Shown one piece after another: positions 1 through 9,100 of a DNA stretch of 37,912 nt. Both the position numbers and the translations under genes were made by a program. This stretch comes from an uncultured Porphyromonadaceae bacterium. Lineage in GTDB: Bacteria; Bacteroidota; Bacteroidia; Bacteroidales; Muribaculaceae. The stretch lies in NCBI GenBank assembly GCA_905202215.1, contig CAJKRG010000026.1:1-37912 (forward strand). Reading direction: 5' to 3'. Position 1 is the first letter of the stretch; each line of letters opens with the position of its first letter. Below the pieces are notes generated by a model. That model did not search any database and was not told the origin of the DNA. It worked only from the letters and a program-made list of their open reading frames with translations.

Positions 1-52
1 TCCATCTCCGACTTTTTGGCCTGTGTTTTCACATATGTTATTAAACAACCTC
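1..52. repeat. Right end of a second copy of the MITE-like element
   Basis: Positions 2-52 match 18344-18394, the right end of the 335-bp element at 18060-18394, with one mismatch (T for C at position 26). The rest of this copy lies outside the window. The terminal inverted repeat ends CCTC and is followed by TAA, which fits a TNA-type target. The element end lies only 4 bp before the start codon of the TolC gene, so that gene's ribosome binding site and probably its promoter come from the element or from upstream of it. Confidence 0.8.
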
Positions 53-56
53 TAAT

Positions 57-1340
57 ATGGTTAAAAGGCTGATATCGCTTGTGCTGGTCTCTGCCGCCTG
101 TGTCGCGGCAGCCGCGCAGATAACGCTGGAGGAATGCCGCACGCTCGCGGCCGGAAACTATCCGCTGATCCACAGATACGGGCTGCTCGAGGGCATGCAT
201 AAGATCGATCTGTCGGATATCAACAAGAGCTGGCTGCCGCAGATCGGGGTCTACGGGCAGGCCACGGTTCAGAATGTGGTTCCGGCTTTGCCCGAAATGC
301 TGTCGGAAATGCTTCAGGAGAAAGGCTTCGAATATCCCGGCCTGAGCAAGGCTCAGTACAAGGCCGGCATTGATCTGAGCCAGACCGTATGGGACGGCGG
401 CGTCTCCAAGGCGCGCCGCGGCGTGGAGCGTGCTCTGGACGAGGAGAGACGTTCGTCGCTCGAGGTTCAGATGTATGCCATAAACGAGCGGGTCGACAAT
501 CTGTATTTCAGTATCTTGCTCATCGAGGAGCAGATATGCCAGACCGAACTTACGCAACGCCTGCTCGAGAGCAATCTGGCTAAGCTGCGCTCGATGAAGA
601 AGAACGGCACGGCCATGCAGAGCGACATCGACATGCTTGAGGCGCAGTATCTCACCGTTGGTCAGCAGCTGGTACAGGCGAAAAGCGGAGCCGCCTCGTG
701 CCGTCGCCTGCTTGGCATCTATACCGGCCGCGACCTGACCGGATGCACCCTGACCAGACCTGTGGCGGCGGTTCCCGCAAGCACGGTCTCGCAGCGACCT
801 GAGCTGAGATACTATGAAAACAGGCTGAGAAGCAACGAAATGCAGCTCGGCAATATCAAAGCGTCGCTGATGCCTAAAATCGGACTTTTCGCGCAGGCAT
901 ATTACGGCTATCCGGGATTCGACTATTTCAAGAGCATGCGCACGCGCGATCTGTCGTTCAACGTTCTTGCCGGTGTGAAAGTGTCGTGGAATATTGGCTC
1001 GTTCTATACCCGTGGCAACAGTGAGCGCCGGCTTCGTCTGGCGTCGGAAGAGGTGCGCAACGAGCGCGATGTCTTCCTGTTCAACACCGACCTGCAGGCA
1101 CAGTCGGAGACGGCGGCGATATCGGAATTCGAAGAGCTCATGCGCGAGGATGCACGGATAGTAGAGCTCCGGGCCGCGGTAAGGCGCGCCGCCGAGTCGC
1201 AGCTCGAAAACGGCGTCATCGATGCCACCGCGCTGCTTACCAAAATAACCGACGAGAACCTCGCCCGGCTCAACGCCTCCTATCACGAAATCCAGTTTCT
1301 GCAAAATATATATAAACTGAAAAATACGCTCAACAGATGA
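57..1340 (+). CDS. TolC family outer membrane efflux protein
   Basis: This 427-residue protein starts with a Sec signal peptide (cleavage expected near AAAAQ, residues 18-21) and continues with the LEECR-type opening and the long helical repeats of the outer membrane efflux protein family. TolC proteins form a trimeric channel across the outer membrane and periplasm. Length is normal for the family. The gene overlaps the HlyD-type gene by 4 bp (ATGA) and is followed by two ABC ATPases and two ABC-2 permeases, so it is the exit duct of one tripartite exporter. The start is taken at 57 because the signal peptide begins there. The upstream sequence is the terminus of a repeat element rather than a normal leader. 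The substrate cannot be told from sequence. Confidence 0.93.
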   Translation: MVKRLISLVLVSAACVAAAAQITLEECRTLAAGNYPLIHRYGLLEGMHKIDLSDINKSWLPQIGVYGQATVQNVVPALPEMLSEMLQEKGFEYPGLSKAQYKAGIDLSQTVWDGGVSKARRGVERALDEERRSSLEVQMYAINERVDNLYFSILLIEEQICQTELTQRLLESNLAKLRSMKKNGTAMQSDIDMLEAQYLTVGQQLVQAKSGAASCRRLLGIYTGRDLTGCTLTRPVAAVPASTVSQRPELRYYENRLRSNEMQLGNIKASLMPKIGLFAQAYYGYPGFDYFKSMRTRDLSFNVLAGVKVSWNIGSFYTRGNSERRLRLASEEVRNERDVFLFNTDLQAQSETAAISEFEELMREDARIVELRAAVRRAAESQLENGVIDATALLTKITDENLARLNASYHEIQFLQNIYKLKNTLNR

Positions 1341-2224
1341 AAACGACATATATTCTGGCGGCCGCCGCGCTGCTGCTCGCCTCGTGCGGTCATACTCCCG
1401 CTTATGACGCGACAGGCATTTTCGAGGCCACGACCGTGACAGTATCGGCCGAGACAAGCGGCAAGATACTTACCCTCGACCTTACCGAGGGCGACAATAT
1501 CGACAAGGACATCGCCGTCGGAGCCATCGACACCGCGCTCCTCGTGCTGCAGTACAGGCAGCTCGAGAGCCAGCAGGCGTCGGCCGAAAGCTCGTCGCCC
1601 GACATCGCCGCGCAGGCCTCGGCCCTGAGGGTGCAGATAGCACATCAGCAGAACGAATGCGACCGCATAGGCCGCCTTCTTGCCGACGGCGCCGCCACAC
1701 AGAAGCAGAGCGACGATGCATCCGCACAGCTGAGGACACTGCGTGCTCAGCTCGACGGCCTCCTGTCGTCGCTCGGCAAAAGCCGCAGCTCGATATCGGA
1801 CAATGCCCTTGCCCTTCAGTATCAGAAAGAGCAGGTAGGGGAGCGGATAGCGAAAAGCGTTATCCGTACGCCTGTCAAGGGGACGGTGCTGCAGAAGTAT
1901 GCCGAGGCGGGAGAGTTCGCCACGCCGGGAAAGCCACTGTTCAAGCTTGCCGATCTCGACGACATATACCTGCGGGCCTATTTCACCGCCTCGCAGCTTG
2001 CCGACATCAGGATAGGACAGGAGCTGACGGTGATAGCCGATTTCGGCGGCGACGAACAGTTCGAATATCCCGGCAGGATAATCTGGATAGCCGAAGAAAG
2101 CGAGTTCACCCCAAAGTCGATACAGACCGACGACTCGCGGGCCAATCTTGTCTATGCCGTGAAAGTGGCCGTTGACAACGACGGGCGTCTAAAGCTGGGC
2201 CAATACGGTAAGATACGGCTATGA
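1337..2224 (+). CDS. HlyD/YbhG-type efflux adaptor lipoprotein
   Basis: This 295-residue membrane fusion protein joins the inner-membrane ABC transporter to TolC. A signal peptide ends in a lipobox (LLASC, Cys17), so it should be lipid-anchored. A first half-lipoyl segment (about 30-60, VSAETSGKILTL) is followed by an alpha-helical coiled-coil hairpin (about 65-170), the second half-lipoyl segment (about 175-210, RTPVKGTVLQKYAEAGE) and a beta-barrel part (about 210-290, with LRAYF and the IGQELTV stretch). The order matches YbhG-like adaptors. It overlaps the TolC gene and the first ATPase gene by 4 bp each (ATGA), pointing to translational coupling. Confidence 0.92.
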   Translation: MKTTYILAAAALLLASCGHTPAYDATGIFEATTVTVSAETSGKILTLDLTEGDNIDKDIAVGAIDTALLVLQYRQLESQQASAESSSPDIAAQASALRVQIAHQQNECDRIGRLLADGAATQKQSDDASAQLRTLRAQLDGLLSSLGKSRSSISDNALALQYQKEQVGERIAKSVIRTPVKGTVLQKYAEAGEFATPGKPLFKLADLDDIYLRAYFTASQLADIRIGQELTVIADFGGDEQFEYPGRIIWIAEESEFTPKSIQTDDSRANLVYAVKVAVDNDGRLKLGQYGKIRL

Positions 2225-3135
2225 GCAATGTCATCGACATAAAAGGAGTGTCGAAGTCATTCGGAGGTGTCAAGGCTCTCGACGAGGTGAGCTTTTCCGT
2301 TCCCGAAGGTGCTTTGTTCGGCCTCATAGGGCCTGACGGCGCGGGCAAGACCACTCTTTACCGTATACTGACCACACTGCTGGCTCCCGACAGCGGCACA
2401 GCGACCGTGGCCGGGCTGGACGTGGTGGCCGATTACAGGCAAATCCGTGCCGGAATAGGCTACATGCCCGAGCGGTTCTCGCTTTATCCAGATCTGACGG
2501 TGAACGAGAATCTCCATTTTTTCGCCTCGCTGTTCGGCGTCCGGGTCCGTGACAATTACGATCTGATAGCGCCTTTCTTCGACCAGCTCGCACGCTTTCC
2601 CGACCGCCGCGCCGGCGCCCTTTCGGGAGGTATGAAACAGAAACTCGCGCTGGGCTGCGCCCTTATCCACCGCCCCAAGATACTGCTGCTCGACGAGCCT
2701 ACGACGGGTGTCGATGCCGTGAGCCGCAGCGAGTTCTGGAGCATGCTCGCTACGCTGAGGGAGAAGAATATAACCATACTGGTATCGACGTCGTATATGG
2801 ACGAGGCCCGGCTGTGCGAGCGCATTGCGCTTATCGACCGTGGCCGTATACTCGACGTCGATTCGCCCGAAAATCTTGTGGCGTCGCTTGGGGGCAGTCT
2901 ATACAATGCCTCGGCAAAGGAAATGTACCCTCTGCTGCTTGCCCTGCGGTCGCTCTCCGAGGTAAAGGAGTGCTATACTTTCGGAGCGACACTCCATGTG
3001 GCCGTCAATCCCGGCTTTGATCCGGCAAAGGTGACCGCGCAGATGGAGGCCCGAGGGCTGACCGACGTCAGGATCTATCCCGCGCAGGGCGACATAGAGG
3101 ATCTGTTCATAAAACTGGCCGCACATGGAAAATGA
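2221..3135 (+). CDS. ABC transporter ATP-binding protein (first NBD)
   Basis: This 304-residue nucleotide-binding subunit shows a Walker A motif GPDGAGKTT (37-45), a normal ABC signature LSGGMKQ (134-140) and Walker B with the catalytic Glu in ILLLDEP (154-160). It most resembles the N-terminal half of YbhF, in which two such domains are fused in one chain. Here the two halves are separate genes. It overlaps the adaptor gene by 4 bp and the second ATPase gene by 11 bp. It should power export by the two ABC-2 permeases encoded downstream. The C-terminal 80 residues are a regulatory-type extension common in this ABC-2 group. Confidence 0.93.
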   Translation: MSNVIDIKGVSKSFGGVKALDEVSFSVPEGALFGLIGPDGAGKTTLYRILTTLLAPDSGTATVAGLDVVADYRQIRAGIGYMPERFSLYPDLTVNENLHFFASLFGVRVRDNYDLIAPFFDQLARFPDRRAGALSGGMKQKLALGCALIHRPKILLLDEPTTGVDAVSRSEFWSMLATLREKNITILVSTSYMDEARLCERIALIDRGRILDVDSPENLVASLGGSLYNASAKEMYPLLLALRSLSEVKECYTFGATLHVAVNPGFDPAKVTAQMEARGLTDVRIYPAQGDIEDLFIKLAAHGK

Positions 3136-3868
3136 CATAACGATATCGGTCAGAGACCTGACCAAGAAATTCGGCGCATTCACGGCTGTCGACAGTATAA
3201 GCTTCGATGTGCGTCGCGGCGAGATTTTCGGCTTTCTCGGAGCCAACGGCGCCGGCAAGACTACGGCCATGCGTATGCTGTGCGGACTGAGTATGCCGAC
3301 GTCCGGCTCGGGCACCGTGGCCGGATTCGACATCATGCGGCAGCCGGAGGATATAAAGCGCCATATAGGATATATGAGTCAGAAATTTTCGCTCTACGAG
3401 GATCTTACCGTGTCGGAGAACCTCAGGCTTTTCGCTACGGTCTACGGCATGAGCCGCACGGAGATCAGGAAAGGATGCGAAACCATTTTCCATACGCTGG
3501 GGATGGAGGATATGGAGAATACCCTTGTGAGAGATATTCCTGTAGGCTGGAAGCAGAAACTGGCCTTCTCGGCCGCGACGATGCACACACCCGACGTGGT
3601 TTTTCTCGACGAGCCGACCGGGGGCGTCGATCCGGTGACGCGGCGTAAGTTCTGGGAACTGATCTACATGGCCTCGGAGCGCGGCATGACCATATTCGTG
3701 ACCACACATTATCTCGACGAGGCCGAATACTGCAACCGTATTTCAATAATGGTCGACGGCCGTATCAAGGCGCTCGACACTCCGGCCGCCCTGAAGGCGC
3801 GCTATGGCGCGGCGACGATGGACGGGGTGTTCCGCATAGTGGCCGCCGACGCAAAAAGAGGAGAGTGA
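3125..3868 (+). CDS. ABC transporter ATP-binding protein (second NBD, variant signature)
   Basis: This 247-residue second nucleotide-binding subunit has Walker A GANGAGKTT (39-47) and Walker B VVFLDEP (158-164). The ABC signature is PVGWKQK (139-145) instead of LSGGxxQ. In YbhF-like proteins the second domain carries the same kind of variant, so this is a family trait and probably makes an asymmetric ATPase pair with the preceding gene. The start ATG lies 11 bp inside the end of the previous gene, and the stop overlaps the permease start (TGATG). Confidence 0.92.
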   Translation: MENDITISVRDLTKKFGAFTAVDSISFDVRRGEIFGFLGANGAGKTTAMRMLCGLSMPTSGSGTVAGFDIMRQPEDIKRHIGYMSQKFSLYEDLTVSENLRLFATVYGMSRTEIRKGCETIFHTLGMEDMENTLVRDIPVGWKQKLAFSAATMHTPDVVFLDEPTGGVDPVTRRKFWELIYMASERGMTIFVTTHYLDEAEYCNRISIMVDGRIKALDTPAALKARYGAATMDGVFRIVAADAKRGE

Positions 3869-4911
3869 TGGTTCTGCGTTCTATGATAAAGAAGGAGGCG
3901 CTGCACATAGTGCGCGATCCGCGGACAATGCTGATAGTGCTGATAATGCCGGTGGTGCTTCTGCTGCTCTTCGGCTTCGCCATATCTACCGAAGTGAACG
4001 ACGTGAGGGTCGTGGCCGTTGTGGAGCGTCACGACGACGGCAGCCGGCTGCTGATGTCGAGGCTGGAGGCCGATCCCTATTTCACGTTCTGCGGAACCGT
4101 AGGGCCTGAGGAGGTCGAGCCGCTGCTGCGCCGAGGAAAGGCGGATGCCGCCGTGATCCAGAAATGCAGCGGCGCCGGAACCGCCTGGCAGGTGATAGTC
4201 GATGCCTCGAATACGAATACGGCCCAGACGGCCGCCGGATATCTCGAAAGTGTGATCGGAGGAAAGAGGCGCTCTCCCGTCGTGGCCCACACGATGTACA
4301 ATCCACTGCTGAAGAGTTCCTATAATTTCGTGCCGGGCATAATGGGCATGATATTCATACTCATATGCGCCATGATGACCTCGGTGTCGATCGTGAGCGA
4401 GAAAGAGACCGGAACAATGAACCTTCTTCTGGTGTCGCCCGTACGCCCGCGGACGGTCATTCTCGGCAAGATGGTGCCGTATTTCGTCCTTTCGTGTGTG
4501 ATACTGGCGCTGATGCTTGTGATCGGATATTCGGTGCTGGAACTTCCGTTTTCCTACGCGGTCTTCAACGTCGTGTGGGTTTCGGTGCTCTACATAGTCC
4601 TCGCTCTCGCGCTCGGCCTTCTGATATCTACGGTCGCGGCCACGCAGGTGACGGCGCTTCTTGTGTCGGGCGTGCTGTTGATGCTGCCGGTGATAATGCT
4701 CTCGGGCATGATATTCCCTGTCGAGAACATGCCGGCGGTGCTGCAGTGGGTTTCGTGCCTTATACCGGCACGGTGGTATATATCGGCAATGCGCACGCTT
4801 ATGATACAGCAGCTTCCGGTGTCGTATGTGATGACCGACGTGGCCGTACTGGCGGGTATGACCGCCGCCGTGCTTATTTTGGCGGTCCGGAAGTTCAATA
4901 CAAAACACTGA
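3868..4911 (+). CDS. ABC-2 type permease (YbhS/YbhR-like), first subunit
   Basis: This 347-residue inner-membrane permease has one N-terminal transmembrane helix (about 20-40), a periplasmic domain of about 130 residues, and a cluster of five helices from about 155 to the end. The SEKETGTM motif (about 185) after the second helix is typical of ABC-2 exporters. The ATG at 3868 shares one base with the stop of the ATPase gene (TGATG) and follows an AG-rich stretch. A GTG at 3865 in frame would add one residue. It pairs with the next gene as a heterodimer. Confidence 0.92.
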   Translation: MVLRSMIKKEALHIVRDPRTMLIVLIMPVVLLLLFGFAISTEVNDVRVVAVVERHDDGSRLLMSRLEADPYFTFCGTVGPEEVEPLLRRGKADAAVIQKCSGAGTAWQVIVDASNTNTAQTAAGYLESVIGGKRRSPVVAHTMYNPLLKSSYNFVPGIMGMIFILICAMMTSVSIVSEKETGTMNLLLVSPVRPRTVILGKMVPYFVLSCVILALMLVIGYSVLELPFSYAVFNVVWVSVLYIVLALALGLLISTVAATQVTALLVSGVLLMLPVIMLSGMIFPVENMPAVLQWVSCLIPARWYISAMRTLMIQQLPVSYVMTDVAVLAGMTAAVLILAVRKFNTKH

Positions 4912-4920
4912 CGAAACGAC

Positions 4921-6030
4921 ATGAAAACCCGTACACTCGGAATATTGCTGAGGAAAGAGGTGTGGCTGATGATGCGCAATCCTTTTATCCCCAAGATAAT
5001 AATAGCACTGCCCTTCATGGCGATGCTCATACTGCCCCTCGTGGCCAATCTCGATGTGAGAAATGTAGGGGTCGCGGTGGTGGACAATGACATGTCGATA
5101 CTGTCGCGCCGTATAGCCGCCGACATAGGGGCGTCGGAGTATATGACCGTCTGCGGAGCGGTCTTTCTCTATGACGACGCCCTGGCGCTTGTGGAGAAAG
5201 GCGAGGCCGACGTGATTCTTACTATTCCGGCCCGGTATTCGGAGGATCTGGCTAACGGTCAGGCGCCCTTGCTGTCGGTAGAGGCAAACGGGGTCAACGC
5301 TACCAAAGGCATGCTTGGCGCGCGCTATGTCTCGGCCTCGGCGGCTGCCACACTTTCGCAATGGCGGTCGGAGCACGGTGTGGCAGTCCCGGCGACTGAC
5401 ATAAGCGTGCTGAACCTCTATAATCCTACGCTCAATTTCCGCAACTATATGATTCCGGCGCTGATGGTAGTGCTCATCATCATAATCTGCGGCTTCCTTC
5501 CGACGCTCAATCTCGTGAGCGAGAAAGAGACCGGAACCATCGAGGCCATGAACGTGACACCGGTCGGCAGGCTGACCTTCGTGCTGTCGAAGCTGATTCC
5601 TTACTGGATAGTAGGCATACTCGTGGTGACGGTGGGCATGATAATCGGGCGCGTGGTGTATGGACTCGCTCCCGCAGGCAGTATCGCCGACATCTATCTT
5701 GCGGCCGTGCTCTTCAGTCTGGTTATGTCGGGACTGGGGGTTTCGATAGCCAACCGTTCGGCCACGATATTGCAGAGCATCTTCGTGATGTTCGCCTTCA
5801 TCATGATTTTTCAGCTTATGGGCGGACTTTTCACGCCCATATCGTCGATGCCCCTCTGGGCGCAGTGGTTCACCTACGCCGTACCGCCCCGCTATTTTAT
5901 CGAGATCATGCGTGCGGTCTATCTCAAGGGAGCCGGGATAGCCGATCTGTGGCCGCAGTATCTCGCTTTGACACTTTTTGCCGTGCTGCTGTGTACGGTC
6001 GCCGCGGCCACATACAGGAAGCGATCATAG
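4921..6030 (+). CDS. ABC-2 type permease (YbhS/YbhR-like), second subunit
   Basis: This 369-residue paralogue of the preceding permease has the same architecture: an N-terminal helix (about 24-43), a periplasmic domain (about 45-175) and a helical bundle with the SEKETGTIE motif (about 200). It lies 9 bp downstream of the first permease and closes the export operon. A strong hairpin follows directly. The two permeases with the two ATPases, the adaptor and TolC make a complete tripartite exporter, likely for a drug or other small amphipathic molecule, though the substrate is not readable here. Confidence 0.92.
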   Translation: MKTRTLGILLRKEVWLMMRNPFIPKIIIALPFMAMLILPLVANLDVRNVGVAVVDNDMSILSRRIAADIGASEYMTVCGAVFLYDDALALVEKGEADVILTIPARYSEDLANGQAPLLSVEANGVNATKGMLGARYVSASAAATLSQWRSEHGVAVPATDISVLNLYNPTLNFRNYMIPALMVVLIIIICGFLPTLNLVSEKETGTIEAMNVTPVGRLTFVLSKLIPYWIVGILVVTVGMIIGRVVYGLAPAGSIADIYLAAVLFSLVMSGLGVSIANRSATILQSIFVMFAFIMIFQLMGGLFTPISSMPLWAQWFTYAVPPRYFIEIMRAVYLKGAGIADLWPQYLALTLFAVLLCTVAAATYRKRS

Positions 6031-6041
6031 ATATTTGTACA

Positions 6042-6087
6042 AAAAAGTGTCGCAGACAGGGTTGAGCCATTGTCTGCGACACTTTTT
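6042..6087. terminator. Bidirectional rho-independent terminator
   Basis: A perfect 17-bp stem (6042-6058 with 6071-6087) closes a 12-nt loop. A-tracts on the left and T-tracts on the right let it work on both strands. It sits between the convergent permease gene (+) and the FN3 protein gene (-). Confidence 0.9.
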
Positions 6088-6101
6088 ATATCAGGGAGCT
6101 A

Positions 6102-9100
6102 TCAGCGGAGCACGCGTTTTGCCGACGTGCCGTCGGGGCTGACTACGATGTAGACGTTGCCGCGCACGGGATTCTTCACTTCGAGACCCTGGAGGTTGAA
6201 GAAGCGGAGTTCGCCGTCGGTGCTGTCGATCACAACGTCCTCAATGCCTGATACGGCGGCTTCGGCGTCGTTGGAGAAGGGCGATTCGCCAAGGTGATAG
6301 GATGTGGTGACGTTGTAGACATGGTTTCCGGTGGCTGTCTGATCGAGGTATTCCTCGGTGTCGGAGGTACCGATCTTCTCGCCGTCGCGATAGATGTTAA
6401 AACCCTTGATCTCAAGGCTCTCCATCGGCAGGGACGCGGCGGTGAAGCATATGTCGTCGATTACGACGGCTTTGTTGCTCCATGTGGACAGTTCGACACG
6501 GATAGCGGCATATTTAGCATTGTCGGGAAGCTGGAATTCATAGAATCTGAATCCCTTCTCGGAATCGGATTCGAATCCGGCGGGCACTGCGACAGGTTCG
6601 CCGAGCGACACGAAGTCGGCTATATCGTTTCCTGATGTGGAGTAGTATACCTCAAGCTTTTCGTCGGGCGATGCACCCCATCCCATAGCGGCGGCATGAG
6701 CCCAGAACGAGATTTTTGTCTCGCCGGGGAAGAGTTCAGGGAGGATGAGCCAGTCGGAGCTTGCACCCTCTACGGCACCCCAGGCTATGAGCGAATAGTA
6801 GCCCGAGCGAGCGTTGACGCCGTTGTTCTTGAGGTTAAGGTCGGTGTAGTTGCCGGGTTCGGCCGTCTTTCCTACCTGATAAGCCATCGGTTCGTATGCG
6901 TTGGGCTGAGTGTAGTACGATGCCACGACGACGGTAGATTTTCCGTCGGCGTCATAGACAGTATAGTCGCCGATTGAGCCGCGCGGGTTGGTGTCTGTCA
7001 CTCCGCCGAAATCCCATGCTGTGAGGTTTTCGAGATCGTCGATGACGGCCGACGGGTTACGCTCTTCGGCGGGACGGCTCCATGACAGTTTTATGCCGCT
7101 GCCTTCCGATGTAGCCGCAAGGGTGCCGATAGTCGGGAAACGCGGTTCGGTGGCGGTGACGGCGAGGACGGCTTCATTGTTGGGGCCGAATTCGTCGCCG
7201 GTGAAGTCGATTGCGGCCTTAAGTTCTGTCTCCGTGAAATTGACAGGTATGGTCACGTCGATCTCGAGCACGGCAGCAGCATAGGCGGCGATATCTTCGC
7301 CCTTGGCAATCGTCAGCAGGCGGTCGTTGCCGAAAATGCTCACATTGTAGCCTGAAGCGACGGTCGAACCGTTGTTGACGAGGCGGAGAGAGTATCTGCC
7401 TGTCGAACCGGCGTCGAGACTTGTAGGACCGGTGAAAGATGTTATGCCGAGGTCTTTGTCGACATGGTCGGCTATGCGGATATTGTCGAGGTACATGTCC
7501 TGATAGTCGGACGTAGAGGCGCGGAATGCTATCTGAAGTGTCTGGCAGCCTTTGAAGGCGGTAAGATCTGCGGAGAGCTGTGCCCATCCTGTCTCGCTGA
7601 CGTCAATGGTCTTGAGCGTCTGCCATGTCACACCGCGGTCGGCCGAGGCACGTACGTCGAGGCTGACGCTGCCGGCGCCCTCGTCGGTGGCTTTATACCA
7701 GAATTTCAATACAGGACGGTTGAGCGGCGAAATGTTTATGATCGGCGACTGAAGCGATATTGTGCCTTTCGAGGCATATTTCATCCATCCGAGGTCAGCG
7801 TCCTGCGACGGATCGGTGTCATCGTAGATAGACTTTGTCGAAGCGCTCCAGTCGGGATATCCGCTGCCTTCCTGGACGGTAGTCCACGGAGCCATCGTTT
7901 CTTTGCCTTCTGCAAACGATTCGGCGAAGGGCGCGTCGTAAGGCCGGCCGAAAGTAAGGAGATTGGAGTTTAAACCGGCGCTTTCACCGGCAACGTTGGA
8001 TGCGAAGACGGTATACTGGAGGGCATGCTGAGTTTCGGTTTCCTGGCTTTCGTCGGTGAATGTGCATTCTTCCAGACCGGTGACCACGTCGGCCTTGGTC
8101 GATACGAGGAGAACGCGGTATCTTAGATTTGCCGGATTGATATATCCGCCGTTCTTGCCCTCGGTCGGTGCCTTCCATGTGAGGACAGCCTTGTCGCCGG
8201 TCTGACGCAGGACTACGTCGGTGACGTCGGCGGGAGTGTCTTCGCCTACATAGACCGATGTCTTGGCCGCATATCCCTTTCCGGCGGCGTTGAAGAACAC
8301 GACAGAGTATTCATTGGTTCCGTTGGCAGCCGCCTTGTCTTCGACGCTTATCTCGGTGCCGGGTGCGGGATTGCTTACCGTGCCTGCGAGGCGGCCTGTG
8401 GTGAGATTGGTGATTTCGGCCTTTTCGAGCGAGGCGAGGGGTGTGCCGTCGACAGCCGTGGAAGGTGCGATGGCTTTCACGGTTGCTTCGAGGACTCCAC
8501 CCGGGGCTGCTGTGGCACTTACGGTTTCGGAAGCGACAGGTGCCTTGAGCGACACGGGTTCGTCGATGGCGAATGTATAGACATAGAGGCTATATTGATA
8601 TTTCGGGCTGGTGCAGTGTACGCCGAAACAGTAGTTGCCGTCGGTATCGGGCGTGAAGGTCACGGTGTGCGGATTGCGCTTGGTGTCGGCCAAGGAAGCT
8701 CCTTCGACAACCGGAATCGTAAGTGCTTCGGCTGTCGGCGCGTTGCCGGCCATGATATCGTATGTCTCGGCTGTGCGGCCGTTGCCGGAGCGCATTTCGA
8801 GGGTGATGGTATAGCGGTATCCGGCCTTGAGGGTGATCATCGGGGTGATGAGCCAGTCGTCCGAGTCGTTGTTGCGATTGTAACGGCACATCGTTCCGTT
8901 TCTCGACCATTCCCAGGTGCTTGCGTCGTTGTTGGCGTCGATCACGGTGAAAAACTTGAAATCATCTTCGGTCGTGAGGTTGAAGGCGAGCGGCGCCTCG
9001 AAGCTCTTGCCCAAGGTCATGGCCTCGGATGAGGCGCTCGGACCTGTCTTGCCTGAGAATGCGGCGCAGACGTCGTATGTGTAGTCACCCAGAGCCGAGG

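Noticed and set aside
3139..3145. Loss-of-function reading of the second ABC ATPase because of its PVGWKQK signature
   Set aside because: The same variant is usual in the second nucleotide-binding domain of YbhF-like exporters, so it is not evidence of decay. (The motif itself is at residues 139-145 of the gene at 3125-3868.)
3802..5376. 524-codon open frame on the minus strand across the permease genes
   Set aside because: Extremely rich in His, Arg and Tyr with no domain; it is the mirror of two clear ABC-2 permease genes.
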